Under the pieces are notes generated by a model. It did not search any database and was not told the DNA's origin. It was given only the letters and a program-made list of their open reading frames with translations. The position numbers were made by a program, and so were the translations under genes. A stretch of 64,000 nucleotides of DNA from Treponema sp. UBA4307 (lineage in GTDB: Bacteria > Spirochaetota > Spirochaetia > Treponematales > Treponemataceae), in contig DGUP01000010.1 of NCBI GenBank assembly GCA_002394685.1, positions 1 to 64,000 on the forward strand, given 5' to 3'. Of this stretch, positions 42,945-51,452 are shown one piece after another. The first letter of the stretch is position 1; the number at the start of each line of letters is the position of its first letter.

Positions 42945-44192
42945 TCAATCATTTTCCTCATCGGGAATCTCTACTGAGGAGTACACAGAATCTACTTTGT
43001 TTTCTGTTTCTATGAATTCGTTATTATCTATTTTTTCCGAAGAGACTTCTTCAGTTTCATAATTATTTTCAATCTGTATAGTTAACGAATCTTCTGTTAT
43101 ATTATTGTCACCATTGTTTTGTGACAGCTCTAATAGTTTGTTTAATTCTGATTTTTTTAAACTTATATTATTTTGAAGATAATCAGATACTGTATTCCCA
43201 TTCTTATCTTCTGCAGTACAATCAGCTCCTGCAGATATTAAGAAATATGCAATGTCAGGTGTTGTATAATTTTCAAGAGCATACATTAATGCAGTTTTTC
43301 CTTCGTTATCTGTCAAATTAATATTCGCCTTATTATTTATTAATAAATTAATATGCTCAACTACCTGTTGATTTTCACATGCATACATAAGAGCTGTTTT
43401 ACCTTCCAAAGTTGTATCATTTACATTATTTAAATATCTTAAAGCTGTAAGTAAAACACCAGGATTAGGATTACATGCTGCAAGCATCAATAAACTTATT
43501 CCATAGATATTAGAATCTGTATTTGAACCTCTAAGCAATAAATCTTCGAAAATGTATGGATTTGGATTATAACGGACAGCATACATAATTGCAGTCCAGT
43601 TGTTTTCATTTTCAGCCAGTAAATCAGCTCCCTGATCAATCAACTGTTTTATAACTCTTACATCTGGATTGCATTGAGCAGCACACATTAAAAGAGTTTT
43701 CCCAGTATTAGATGTAATATTTACATTATCCAGTTTGTCAATTAATTGTTTAAGAAAATTATAATTCTGATATTCAGTTATAATTCTTGTTACATTAAGC
43801 ATGCCTTTATTATTAGTTTGAAATAAATAATTAGAAGGTAGCTTTTCAAAAATATAATTAATAATTTGTTCATTTTTTGTTGCAAGACAGTAATCAATGA
43901 GATCTAAACCATTATTGTCGGTTTCAGAATAGGAAGCTCCTTTTTCAATAAAGAATTCAAAATCTATTCCGTTTTGTTTTTTTATTGAAAGAAGCAAAGG
44001 TGTTGCTCCATTATCATTTTCATCTCTTACAGCAAAATATGTTTTTTTCGAAACATAGGAAATATATTTATCATAGCCTTTCGAATTATAAAAGGACTGA
44101 GCTTTTGCCAATTGATTTTCTTCTTTTGTTGCGCAAGATAAATTTACAGCAAGTAAAACACTAATTATTAAAACAGATGCTTTTTTATTCAT
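42945..44192 (-). CDS. Ankyrin-repeat lipoprotein
   Basis: This 415-residue protein has a lipoprotein signal peptide (LLAVNLSC, lipidated Cys about residue 19). It then has about nine ankyrin repeats (about 55-355), for example GKTLLMCAAQCNPDVRVIKQLIDQGADLLAENENNWTAI-type units with the TALMYA core. A Glu/Asn-rich tail ends the protein. Ankyrin repeats bind other proteins; here the array would sit in the periplasm or on the cell surface. GGAG precedes the start. The 85-codon frame just upstream on the same strand may once have been co-transcribed. Confidence 0.85.
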   Translation of the reverse strand: MNKKASVLIISVLLAVNLSCATKEENQLAKAQSFYNSKGYDKYISYVSKKTYFAVRDENDNGATPLLLSIKKQNGIDFEFFIEKGASYSETDNNGLDLIDYCLATKNEQIINYIFEKLPSNYLFQTNNKGMLNVTRIITEYQNYNFLKQLIDKLDNVNITSNTGKTLLMCAAQCNPDVRVIKQLIDQGADLLAENENNWTAIMYAVRYNPNPYIFEDLLLRGSNTDSNIYGISLLMLAACNPNPGVLLTALRYLNNVNDTTLEGKTALMYACENQQVVEHINLLINNKANINLTDNEGKTALMYALENYTTPDIAYFLISAGADCTAEDKNGNTVSDYLQNNISLKKSELNKLLELSQNNGDNNITEDSLTIQIENNYETEEVSSEKIDNNEFIETENKVDSVYSSVEIPDEEND

Positions 44193-44204
44193 AATTACTC
44201 CAGT

Positions 44205-44440
44205 TTAATCTTTCTTTTTTAGTTTGTTATATATATCAAAATCATAATGAATAGCTTCGCGTTGAATAAACCATTCCGTTTCATCATAGAATACATCATT
44301 TCCAGACATATCGTAATTCACATCAAAAACAGATGGATTAATTATCCGTAATTCATTATCTAACCTTTCTTTGGTAGAAATCTTTGTATATTTTTCCGGT
44401 AAACTTTTCTTTTCAACTTCAAGAAAGGCTTCATATTGGC
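44205..44440 (-). pseudogene. Remnant gene cut at its 5' end
   Basis: About 78 codons remain, ending in YDFDIYNKLKKKD. The only start is a TTG (44462) with a stop codon three codons further upstream and no ribosome site, and the DNA there matches the glycosylase fragment on the other strand. The gene thus seems truncated at a recombination border near 44440. No family is recognised. Confidence 0.5.
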
Positions 44441-44680
44441 TCAGATATTTCTGAATATGCAATTTCTAATGACTTTGGCGAAATCCTGAGCAAATCAAAA
44501 ATCAAACGTGTTTTTTGCACAGGAAAAACTGCCTTTTCACTTTGGAATAAAACTTGCGCAGAAAAATACGAAGAGCGCTATCATCTGACTGTTGAATGCC
44601 TGCCTAGTACTAGTCCTGCAAATGCTGCTTGTACCCTCGAAAAATTGATTGAGGCTTTTAAAGTGATTTATAAATTTTAA
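44435..44680 (+). pseudogene. 3' fragment of a DNA-deoxyinosine glycosylase (UDG superfamily) gene
   Basis: Only the last 80 or so residues remain: DISEYAISNDFGEILSKSKI, then VFCTGKTAFSLW and ECLPSTSPANAACTL. The last motif is the UDG-superfamily motif 2, here in the SPSPAN-like form of deoxyinosine glycosylases. The N-terminal half with motif 1 (GSFPS-like) is absent. The break is near 44440, the left border of a foreign-looking block. Confidence 0.7.
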
Positions 44681-44738
44681 AGGCTCCCGACAGACTTCTA
44701 AAGGCAAGCGGGCACGCCCTGCAAATTTTCTAGAACCA

Positions 44739-44747
44739 TGCTATAAT
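44739..44747 (+). promoter_or_regulatory. Extended -10 of the XRE/zinc-ribbon gene
   Basis: TGcTATAAT ends 29 bases before ATG 44777, leaving room for the GTGAGG ribosome site. Confidence 0.55.
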
Positions 44748-44776
44748 TATACTATCAAACAAAAGTGAGGCACCGC

Positions 44777-45223
44777 ATGGAAGTTTTCGAAATACTTAAA
44801 ACTCTTCGCGAAAAAAATAATCTTACTCAAGAAGAAATGGCAAAGCGCGTAAACATTACAAGGCAGGCTGTGAGCCGCTGGGAAACGGGGGAAACTCAGC
44901 CTAACCCGGAGATGCTTAAGGTTCTTTCGCGCGAGTTTAATGTTTCTATAAATACGCTGCTTGGGTCGCCACGCCAGCTTTTCTGCCAGTGCTGCGGAAT
45001 GCCTCTTACCGAAGATTCCATGATTAGCCGGGAGCCGGACAAGTCCTTTAATGAAGACTACTGCAAATGGTGCTACAATGACGGCGTGTTTATTTACAAA
45101 CAGAAGGATTCTCTGATTGATTTTCTTTTACAGCATATGCCTAATCCGCAGAATCAAAGTGATGAAGAGCGACGCAAGTTTTATGACAGCATGCTCTCGC
45201 AGCTAAAACACTGGAAAGCTTAG
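44777..45223 (+). CDS. XRE-family regulator with C-terminal zinc-ribbon domain
   Basis: This 148-residue protein has a helix-turn-helix at residues 1-62 (LREKNNLTQEEMAKRVNITRQAVSRWETGETQPN) and a putative zinc ribbon (about 68-100) with CQCCGMPL and DYCKWCYNDG as metal ligands. The same zinc-ribbon plus helical tail occurs as a separate small protein family in clostridia and spirochaetes. I chose ATG 44777 (GTGAGG seven bases upstream) over GTG 44765. Its base composition is richer in G+C than the flanks. It lies in the block bounded by truncated genes. Confidence 0.85.
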   Translation: MEVFEILKTLREKNNLTQEEMAKRVNITRQAVSRWETGETQPNPEMLKVLSREFNVSINTLLGSPRQLFCQCCGMPLTEDSMISREPDKSFNEDYCKWCYNDGVFIYKQKDSLIDFLLQHMPNPQNQSDEERRKFYDSMLSQLKHWKA

Positions 45224-45280
45224 TCCGACGCCCCTCCCCATAATAGCAACAAGCTGTTTCTTTTTGTGCAGTGCCTTCCA

Positions 45281-45289
45281 TGATATACT
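45281..45289 (+). promoter_or_regulatory. Extended -10 of the ClbS/DfsB-family gene
   Basis: TGaTATACT lies 24 bases before the ATG at 45314, and AGGAGG follows it as the ribosome site. Confidence 0.5.
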
Positions 45290-45313
45290 AAAATCATCAG
45301 GAGGACACAAAAC

Positions 45314-45868
45314 ATGCCAAGACCACATAACAAAGAAGACCTGCTCAAAGCAGCACAGGAAAATTATGAATCTCTAATGAGTCTTATTGACGGACTTACC
45401 GAAAAGGAGCTCAACACACCTTTTGATTTTTCAGGCCAGCCAAGTAAAAAGGAAGCCCACTGGAGCCGCGACAAAAATGTACGCGATGTGCTCATTCATC
45501 TCTACGAATGGCATCAGCTTTTGCTGGACTTCCCAAAGAACAATAAAGGCGTAACCGACAAGAAAGCCGCCATTGCATTTTTACCAGCCGACTATTCATG
45601 GAAAACTTACGGTGCAATGAATCAGATGTTCTGGAAGCGTCATCAGGAAACTAGCCTTGAAGCTGCAAAAGCAATGTTCAAAAAAAGCCACGCTGACGCC
45701 ATGAAGCTGATTGAAGGCTACAGCAACGAAGAACTTTTTACACAGGCCTACTTCCCATGGACAGGAAATGCCGCCCTCGGAGATTATTGCGTAAGCGATA
45801 CCTCAAGCCATTATGTCTGGGCTATCAAAAAAATTAAGGCTCACAAGAAAAATTGCGGGAAATCTTAA
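45314..45868 (+). CDS. ClbS/DfsB family four-helix protein
   Basis: This 184-residue protein starts MPRPHNKEDLLKAAQENYE, with HWSRDKNVRDVLIHLYEWHQLLLDF (about residues 53-77) and SSHYVWAIKKIKAH near the end. These are typical of the ClbS/DfsB (DUF1706) group. ClbS in Escherichia coli protects against colibactin as a cyclopropane hydrolase; most other members are untested. A good AGGAGG precedes the ATG. It overlaps the convergent beta-lactamase-like fragment by four bases. Confidence 0.85.
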   Translation: MPRPHNKEDLLKAAQENYESLMSLIDGLTEKELNTPFDFSGQPSKKEAHWSRDKNVRDVLIHLYEWHQLLLDFPKNNKGVTDKKAAIAFLPADYSWKTYGAMNQMFWKRHQETSLEAAKAMFKKSHADAMKLIEGYSNEELFTQAYFPWTGNAALGDYCVSDTSSHYVWAIKKIKAHKKNCGKS

Positions 45869-46275
45869 ATAAGTTTTATACTCTCCGCAAAAGGTTCAAT
45901 ATATTTCTGAATAAAATCCACTCTGTCAAAAACCGTCGGCTTAAAATAAGAGGCCACGGCGACCACAAGGCGCTTTTCGGGATTTATGTAAATCACGTTG
46001 CCACTGTTACCGATGGCTGCATAAACATTCTTCTTACGCGAAATAATCCACCAGAGGTAGCCGTATTCCATTCCGCGGAAATGCTTGCCGTCAACTGTAC
46101 GTGGACGTGTCATCTCGTGAATCCAATTAGCCGGGACTATCTGCTTGCCGTCAAACTCGCCCTTGTTCAGACACAAAAGACCGATTTTTACCATGTCAGT
46201 AGCCCTCATACAAAGCCCATAGCCCGGAGTGCCAAGATCCTTAGGGTCGGCAAACCAGACAGCCTCTTTTGGAAG
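45865..46275 (-). pseudogene. C-terminal fragment of a beta-lactamase-family serine hydrolase
   Basis: About 137 residues remain: GTPGYGLCMRATDMVKIGLLCLNKGEFDGKQIV, NWIHEMTRP, YGYLWWI and GNSGNVIYINPEKRLVVAV. These correspond to the last third of class C beta-lactamase-like proteins, including the HxG-like GNSG region. The catalytic SxxK part is missing. The coding match stops at about 46275, exactly where an XRE fragment starts on the other strand. Confidence 0.75.
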
Positions 46276-46533
46276 CTTACCATAACACAAGAAAAACTGG
46301 CTGAATTATGTGATACAGAAACTTCTTATATTGGACAAATTGAAACTAAAAAAAGATTTTCTTCCCTTTCGTTTATTGAAAAAATAGCAGGTGCTATTAA
46401 TACACAGCCATATTTACTATTCAAGCCTATTTCAAATTCTGAAATAAATATAAGTCAAAATATGCAAAAAGAAATAATCGAAACAATTTCCAATGATATA
46501 TCAGAAATACTTCAAAAATATGAAATAATATAA
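46273..46533 (+). pseudogene. 3' fragment of an XRE-family regulator gene
   Basis: The frame has ITQEKLAELCDTETSYIGQIE (helices 2-3 of an HTH) and a C-terminal tail, SFIEKIAGAINTQPYLLF. The first helix and a proper start are missing. The preceding codons belong to the antisense of the beta-lactamase fragment. A recombination border lies at about 46273-46278. Confidence 0.7.
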
Positions 46534-46569
46534 AAAAGTTGCCTATTTTTCATAAAATAAATCAGATTA

Positions 46570-46809
46570 TTAATTTGCTGTTTCTGTTGCTAATGTAATT
46601 GTGTTTTCATCAGGTGTTTCACCTGTAAAAACTCGTCTTGTTGCATCCAGGACTTCTTTACAGTTTACAGAAAAATCTTTTCCTGTTTTCTTAAGCTTAT
46701 CTTTTACATTTTTCAAAGCAGGTTTTGTTTCTGCATAATCTGAAACTACTTTACCAGTAACTGCAAGTACTGTGGCGGCAATACAGGTTCCAATTAATCT
46801 CTTTATCAT
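46570..46809 (-). CDS. Small membrane-anchored protein, 79 residues
   Basis: The N-terminal helix (IKRLIGTCIAATVLAVTGKVVSDYA) could be a membrane anchor or signal peptide. A Lys-rich helical segment (NVKDKLKKTGKDF) and a polar tail follow. No family is recognised. AAAGGAG precedes the start. It is similar in layout to the next small gene upstream on the strand (46918-47211), and both may belong to one transcript. Confidence 0.6.
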   Translation of the reverse strand: MIKRLIGTCIAATVLAVTGKVVSDYAETKPALKNVKDKLKKTGKDFSVNCKEVLDATRRVFTGETPDENTITLATETAN

Positions 46810-46917
46810 AAAAAATCTCCTTTAAAAACTCCGCATTAGCGGTCTTTTTACATGCTCTTGCTTGTATTATAGAATGATGATACTGACAACTAATGTCATG
46901 GATGTTTTTTTTCGTTT

Positions 46918-47211
46918 TTAGGCATCGTTAGAAGAAATAATAGTAAAACCTGTAGCTCGATCGTGTTTTACAGTTTGTATTGAACCATCCTGCCTTGTCT
47001 GAGTTTCTGTAACAAATCTTGTGTTTTTGTCTGTAGACTTTGAATTCTTGTAAGTATAAAAATCACATTCTTTCATGAAGTTTGACATTTCATTATATCT
47101 GTCTACCAAATCATTGTAGTCAGCTACATTTTTATCATATTGTTTACGAACTTCATTTATGACATAGCCAGCAAGAGCAATACCACCAGTTATCAATAGT
47201 TTTTTGAACAT
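46918..47211 (-). CDS. Small membrane-anchored protein, 97 residues
   Basis: An N-terminal hydrophobic helix (MFKKLLITGGIALAGYVINEV) is followed by a coiled-coil-like segment (KQYDKNVADYNDLVDRYNEM) and a polar tail. No family is recognised. It has a strong AAGGAGG ribosome site. The start lies 143 bases from the divergent recQ gene, so the promoters share this region. Confidence 0.6.
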   Translation of the reverse strand: MFKKLLITGGIALAGYVINEVRKQYDKNVADYNDLVDRYNEMSNFMKECDFYTYKNSKSTDKNTRFVTETQTRQDGSIQTVKHDRATGFTIISSNDA

Positions 47212-47354
47212 AAAGCTCCTCCTTTAATTATTAAACTAAATTTAGAATAACATTCTGGGTACGACAAAAACTGTCATATTCCCTAATTTTTTTCCCAAAT
47301 CCACTGTATTTTTTGAGCTTTCTCTGCTGATTATATATATGAGGAGTTAGAAAA

Positions 47355-49010
47355 ATGAAAGAAGATCAAAATCAGTTTAGGGAAGATTCAGAAGACTTAT
47401 ATTTTCAGGAAGCGGCATTCTTTGATGCTGATGATTTTATTGAAGAAGATAATGTAACCCGGAAAGCAGTTGAAACATTTGGAATCAAATATCTTTTTCC
47501 CTGGCAGAGAATTGTAATTCAAAACATTCTTGATGCCGCCCAAAACGTCACACAAAATGAGTCAAAAGTTCAATATCTGGCTGATTCCAGTGATGAGAAA
47601 AAAATTGAAGAAGAAAATGCCGAACTATTAAACAAAGGCCGTCAGATTGTACTTTTACCTACAGGAGCAGGAAAATCCCTCTGCTTTTTAACACCTGCAC
47701 TTCTGCTTCCAGGTCCCACACTGGTTCTCTACCCCTTGCTGGCCCTCATGTCAGACCAGAAACGCCGCATGGATGAAGGTCATATGAAATCCGTTGTTTT
47801 CCGGGGAGGTCAGAGTGATGAAGAGAGAGAAGAAAACTTCCGGCAAATAAAAGACGGAGCCCGAATCATTCTTGCAAATCCTGAGGTTCTTCAAAACAAA
47901 AGTCTCTTAAAAAAACTTGCAGCCTGTAACATTTCCCACATTGCAATTGACGAGGCCCACTGTGTCTGGGAATGGGGCTCAACTTTCCGACCCGCATACC
48001 TGACTTTGGGAGATATAATCAAAGAATTAAAAGTTCCACTTGTAACAGCTTTCACAGCCACCGCTTCTCCCCTTGTACTTGAAAAAGTTTCCAGAGTACT
48101 TTTTGACGGTAAAGCCCACATTGTAAGAAGTGACGGAGACAGACCAAATATTCACTACAAAGTAATCAACGCCTACGCAAAAAAAAGAGCAGCCTTTCGC
48201 CTCGCAATCACTCAGGAAAAACCTCTTATCATATTCTGCGGTACAAGAAAAAAATCTGAGGATATGGCCAGAGAACTTGCTGAATATTACGGCAGGGATA
48301 AAGTCAAATTTTACCATGCAGGAATGGAAAAAGAAGAAAAAGCATTTGTTGAAAAATGGTTTTATCCAAAGGAAGATGCTATTCTCTGCTGCACCTGTGC
48401 CTTTGGAATGGGAGTAGACAAAAAAAATATCCGTACAGTAATTCACCTGGAAGCAAGTCCCACTGCTGAGGCCTACATTCAGGAAGCCGGCCGGGGAGGA
48501 CGTGACGGAGGAATCGCAAATGCAATTTTGTTATGGAGTCCCCAGGATCACAAAAAATATAGTCAGTTCGCACCAGATTCCAGAGAGCGGGTTCTTATGA
48601 CTTTTGCCGAAAGCACAACCTGCAGAAGGGAAGTTCTTTTAAATGCCTTGGGAGATCAGTTAACTTTCTGCGATGGTTGTGATATCTGTCAAACAGGGGC
48701 TGCTGCTGAAAGTGCCAGGGATGCGGATAGCGTAATAAAGTTTATGAAAAAAAACAAAAAGATTTATACCAGAGAAGGACTCGAAAAAATTTTACTGCAA
48801 AAGTTTAATTCAATTGATTTATCCCATTACAAAAAGAACATCTGGGATGATAAGGATATAAAGGAAATAATATGCCAGCTGGAAGAGGAAGGTAAAATTC
48901 TTCCCTGCAGATGGCCATGGCGAAAACTTTATACAGTTAAAAAATCAAAAAGAAAACTTCCGCCCATTACAATTCCAGAAGCATATAAATCAGTTCCTGA
49001 TATCCGCTGA
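47355..49010 (+). CDS. recQ: RecQ-family ATP-dependent DNA helicase
   Basis: This 551-residue protein is a RecQ-like superfamily 2 helicase. Motif I is LLPTGAGKSLCF (about residues 101-112), the DEAH box is IDEAHCVWEWGSTFRPAY (about 198-215) and motif III is TAFTATASP. Motif VI is YIQEAGRGGRDG, and a zinc-binding region CRREVL...FCDGCDIC follows. There is no HRDC domain, and the region after the zinc site is short. It unwinds DNA 3' to 5' in repair. GAGGAG precedes the start. Its last 44 bases overlap the convergent acetyltransferase gene. It may not be the only RecQ of the cell, so the symbol is tentative. Confidence 0.85.
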   Translation: MKEDQNQFREDSEDLYFQEAAFFDADDFIEEDNVTRKAVETFGIKYLFPWQRIVIQNILDAAQNVTQNESKVQYLADSSDEKKIEEENAELLNKGRQIVLLPTGAGKSLCFLTPALLLPGPTLVLYPLLALMSDQKRRMDEGHMKSVVFRGGQSDEEREENFRQIKDGARIILANPEVLQNKSLLKKLAACNISHIAIDEAHCVWEWGSTFRPAYLTLGDIIKELKVPLVTAFTATASPLVLEKVSRVLFDGKAHIVRSDGDRPNIHYKVINAYAKKRAAFRLAITQEKPLIIFCGTRKKSEDMARELAEYYGRDKVKFYHAGMEKEEKAFVEKWFYPKEDAILCCTCAFGMGVDKKNIRTVIHLEASPTAEAYIQEAGRGGRDGGIANAILLWSPQDHKKYSQFAPDSRERVLMTFAESTTCRREVLLNALGDQLTFCDGCDICQTGAAAESARDADSVIKFMKKNKKIYTREGLEKILLQKFNSIDLSHYKKNIWDDKDIKEIICQLEEEGKILPCRWPWRKLYTVKKSKRKLPPITIPEAYKSVPDIR

Positions 49011-49512
49011 TTCGGGAATTAAATCCTTTTGGATTCCGGCCAAATTCCTTAAAGCCAAATTTTCTGTACATTTCCAGAGCCTTTGTATTCTCAGAAACTA
49101 CATCAAGCTCCAGCTGCACATAGCCTGCTTCTTTCGCACATTTTATACATGCAGCAGTCAGAGCCTTTCCAATTCCCAGCCCCCAGTAATCTTTCAATAC
49201 ACTAATTCCAAATTCAGCCCTGTGTTTAACTTTATACTTTGAACCAATCGCGTCAATCCCTGCCATTCCTATAATTTTATTATCCATAACAGCAAGTATT
49301 TCTATTTCGTCAGGACTTTCAGTTTTTGCCGCAAGATGGTCACTTTCAGCCTTTTCATTAAAGGAATTTTCATCACTATATGACAACAAAAAATCCGTTT
49401 CTTCATGAGTTTTGTTGAATACTTCAAATACAGCCTGACCATCCGAAAAATCCCCGTTTCTCAGCATAACCTGACTGCCATTTTTAAGAGTAACTGTTTC
49501 CCTGTATTTCAT
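48967..49512 (-). CDS. GNAT-family N-acetyltransferase
   Basis: This 181-residue acetyltransferase of the RimI/YhhY type shows VMLRNGDFSDGQAVFEVFNKTHEETDFLL, ILAVMDNKIIGMAGI, and the acetyl-CoA loop VLKDYWGLGIGKALTAACI (about residues 105-123), then ELDVVSENTKALEMYRKFGFKEFG. The substrate is unknown. The start is uncertain: TTG 49533 overlaps the upstream stop (TTGA) but has a ribosome site too close, while ATG 49512 begins at the fold. The gene follows a small membrane protein gene on the same strand. Confidence 0.85.
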   Translation of the reverse strand: MKYRETVTLKNGSQVMLRNGDFSDGQAVFEVFNKTHEETDFLLSYSDENSFNEKAESDHLAAKTESPDEIEILAVMDNKIIGMAGIDAIGSKYKVKHRAEFGISVLKDYWGLGIGKALTAACIKCAKEAGYVQLELDVVSENTKALEMYRKFGFKEFGRNPKGFNSRISGYQELIYMLLEL

Positions 49513-49529
49513 GAAATCTGTTTTCCTTT

Positions 49530-49766
49530 TCAACTTCCTTCAGTTGTACCACCGGCATTACCGGCACCCGCATTACCTTCCCCGCCAGAAGCTTTTTTTT
49601 CAACAGCAGCAGATTTTTTTGCCTTATAAACATGCTTTTTTTTCTGATAATTGACTACATAATTCACCAGGGCAATATAAAAAATGAGAAAAACTGTAAC
49701 AACAATTACTCTCCAGTCCTTTAAAACTGAAAGACACAAATTAAACAAATAGTGAAATCTACCCAT
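49530..49766 (-). CDS. Small single-pass membrane protein with Gly-rich tail
   Basis: About 78 residues from ATG 49766 (MGRFHYLFNLCLSVLKDW). A membrane helix (VIVVTVFLIFYIALVNYVV), a Lys-rich segment and an Ala/Gly/Glu-rich end (GGEGNAGAGNAGG) follow. A longer in-frame start at 49862 would add 32 residues with no membrane or domain features. It probably forms an operon with the acetyltransferase gene. No function is known to me. Confidence 0.6.
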   Translation of the reverse strand: MGRFHYLFNLCLSVLKDWRVIVVTVFLIFYIALVNYVVNYQKKKHVYKAKKSAAVEKKASGGEGNAGAGNAGGTTEGS

Positions 49767-49843
49767 ATTGTATTTATCGGAAGCCTGGATAAAATCTTCA
49801 ATGCAAAAAAATACCCTAAGATTTTCTTTTCTCCTGATAATAA

Positions 49844-49872
49844 TTGAATGAGAAAGTGGCAATCGGTATAAT
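49844..49872 (+). promoter_or_regulatory. hisH promoter giving a leaderless transcript
   Basis: TTGAAT (49844-49849), an exact 17-base spacer and TATAAT (49867-49872) lie seven bases before the hisH ATG at 49880. The start site should fall on the A of ATG. Confidence 0.7.
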
Positions 49873-49879
49873 CTAGATT

Positions 49880-50575
49880 ATGACAGGAATAGTTGATTAC
49901 AACGCAGGCAATATTAAAAGTGTTGAACATGCTCTCGAAGCAATTAAGGCTCCTTACATTCTTTCAAAAAAGCCGGAAGATTTAAAGGATTGTGACTCTC
50001 TGATTTTTCCAGGTGTAGGAGATGCTGCTTATGCCATGGAACAGCTCAAGTTAACAGGATTTGACTCATTTCTGAAAGACTGGGCTGCATCCGGAAAACC
50101 ACTGGCTGGCATCTGCTTAGGTTCACAGATTATCTTTGACTACAGCGATGAAGGAAATACCCAGTGTCTGGGCCTGCTCAAAGGTAAAATCAAGCAGCTG
50201 TCAAAACTCTGGCAGGAAAGAATCCCTGGAGAGGCAGAAAGAGCCCAGACCGATTACGAAATGCTTCACAATCAACTTAAAACTCCTCACATGGGCTGGA
50301 ATGACGTTACACTCTGCAACAATCCTTCCCACATTCTGGACAATGTTCCAAACGGAAGTGATTTTTATTTCGTTCACTCTTACGTAATTCAGCCGGATGA
50401 TCCTTCAATCATAAAAGGCTATGCAACTTACGGCGCAATGATTCCTGCTATCGTAGAAAAAGATAACATAATCGCATTTCAATTCCATCCAGAAAAATCA
50501 GGTAAAGCCGGTCTTCAGATTTTGAAGAACTTTACAAAGGTTCAGGGAAATGACCAGGGAGGAGAAAATGCTTAA
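49880..50575 (+). CDS. hisH: Imidazole glycerol phosphate synthase, glutaminase subunit
   Basis: The protein is 231 residues. The class I glutamine amidotransferase triad is visible: Cys79 in LAGICLGSQIIF, then His and Glu in FQFHPEKSG (about residues 206-214). It releases ammonia from glutamine and feeds it to HisF to make IGP and AICAR in histidine synthesis. The N-terminus IVDYNAGNIKSVEHAL is typical. There is no Shine-Dalgarno sequence and the promoter abuts the start. It overlaps the hisF ribosome-site region by eight bases, so the two subunits are made from one mRNA. Confidence 0.95.
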   Translation: MTGIVDYNAGNIKSVEHALEAIKAPYILSKKPEDLKDCDSLIFPGVGDAAYAMEQLKLTGFDSFLKDWAASGKPLAGICLGSQIIFDYSDEGNTQCLGLLKGKIKQLSKLWQERIPGEAERAQTDYEMLHNQLKTPHMGWNDVTLCNNPSHILDNVPNGSDFYFVHSYVIQPDDPSIIKGYATYGAMIPAIVEKDNIIAFQFHPEKSGKAGLQILKNFTKVQGNDQGGENA

Positions 50576-51332
50576 AAAAAGAATCATCGTTTGTCTTGAT
50601 GTAAAAGACGGCCGCACAACAAAAGGCGTAAAATTTCAAAATAACATAGACATTGGTGACCCGGTAGAAATGGCAGCCGAATACTACCGCCAGGGTGTAG
50701 ACGAACTTGTTTTCTACGACATTATGGCTAGTGCCAGGGGTCGCGGTCCCATTCTTGATTTAATTGCCAGGGTTGCTTCTCAGGTTTTCATTCCCTTCTG
50801 CGTAGGCGGCGGAATTGGAACTCTTGATGACATTCGCTCCACAATTCTCGCAGGAGCAGAAAAAGTTTCCCTCAATTCACAGGCAGTTAAACATCCGGAG
50901 CTCATTACCCAGGGTGCCAGAGTTTTTGGAAACCAGTGCATTGTTCTTGGAATGGATGCAGCAAAAGACAACACTATGCCAAGCGGTTACCGAGTATACA
51001 TCAACGGAGGCCGGCTTGCCACAGAACTGGATGCCAGAGAGTGGGCACAAAAAGCCGTGCAACTTGGTGCAGGTGAAATCGTTTTGAATTCGATTGACGC
51101 CGACGGCACCCGCAACGGATACGAAATCAACTTAACAAAAATGATTTCAGAAGCCGTGGAAGTACCGGTCATCGCATCAGGTGGCGGCGGCACAGTAAAA
51201 CACCTGGAAGAAGTCCTCACCCGGGGAAAAGCCGACGCAGCCCTCATAGCCTCAATGGTCCACTCCGGCGATTACACAATCCAGTCCATCAAAAAAGAAC
51301 TTGATGAATGTGACGTACCAGTCAGATTATAA
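50568..51332 (+). CDS. hisF: Imidazole glycerol phosphate synthase, cyclase subunit
   Basis: This 254-residue TIM barrel has the catalytic Asp in IIVCLDVKDGR (Asp about residue 11) and the second in LNSIDADGTRNGYE (about residue 178). Phosphate-binding motifs are CVGGGIGTLDD and ASGGGG. I chose ATG 50568 because GGGAGGAG lies seven bases upstream; ATG 50550 is in frame but has no ribosome site. No other his genes are in the window, so the pathway is dispersed or the rest lie elsewhere. Confidence 0.95.
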   Translation: MLKKRIIVCLDVKDGRTTKGVKFQNNIDIGDPVEMAAEYYRQGVDELVFYDIMASARGRGPILDLIARVASQVFIPFCVGGGIGTLDDIRSTILAGAEKVSLNSQAVKHPELITQGARVFGNQCIVLGMDAAKDNTMPSGYRVYINGGRLATELDAREWAQKAVQLGAGEIVLNSIDADGTRNGYEINLTKMISEAVEVPVIASGGGGTVKHLEEVLTRGKADAALIASMVHSGDYTIQSIKKELDECDVPVRL

Positions 51333-51389
51333 TTTTGGGGCAGACTGAATTTACAAGTCGCCTTCCGGGCTCCCCTACGGTCGGTATAA

Positions 51390-51421
51390 AAAAATCAGAA
51401 GCATCCCCTTCTGCTTTTTTT
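51390..51421. terminator. Bidirectional terminator after hisF
   Basis: CAGAAG (51396-51401) pairs with CTTCTG (51408-51413). The stem is extended by A7 on one side and T7 on the other, so it works for hisF (plus) and for the convergent zinc-ribbon gene (minus). Confidence 0.75.
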
Positions 51422-51452
51422 ATACGCGCTTCGCGCCCCTCCACGCTCCAGC

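Noticed and set aside
44384..44434. Apparent ATG start of the glycosylase fragment
   Set aside because: The first codons are antisense to the truncated minus-strand gene, have no ribosome site and no match to the family.
45853..46272. N-terminal 140 codons of a plus-strand frame leading into the XRE fragment
   Set aside because: They are antisense to the beta-lactamase-like fragment, and the combined frame is a chance fusion across a recombination border.
49880..51332. Complete histidine operon
   Set aside because: Only hisH and hisF are present. Flanking genes (acetyltransferase, zinc-ribbon protein) are unrelated to histidine synthesis.
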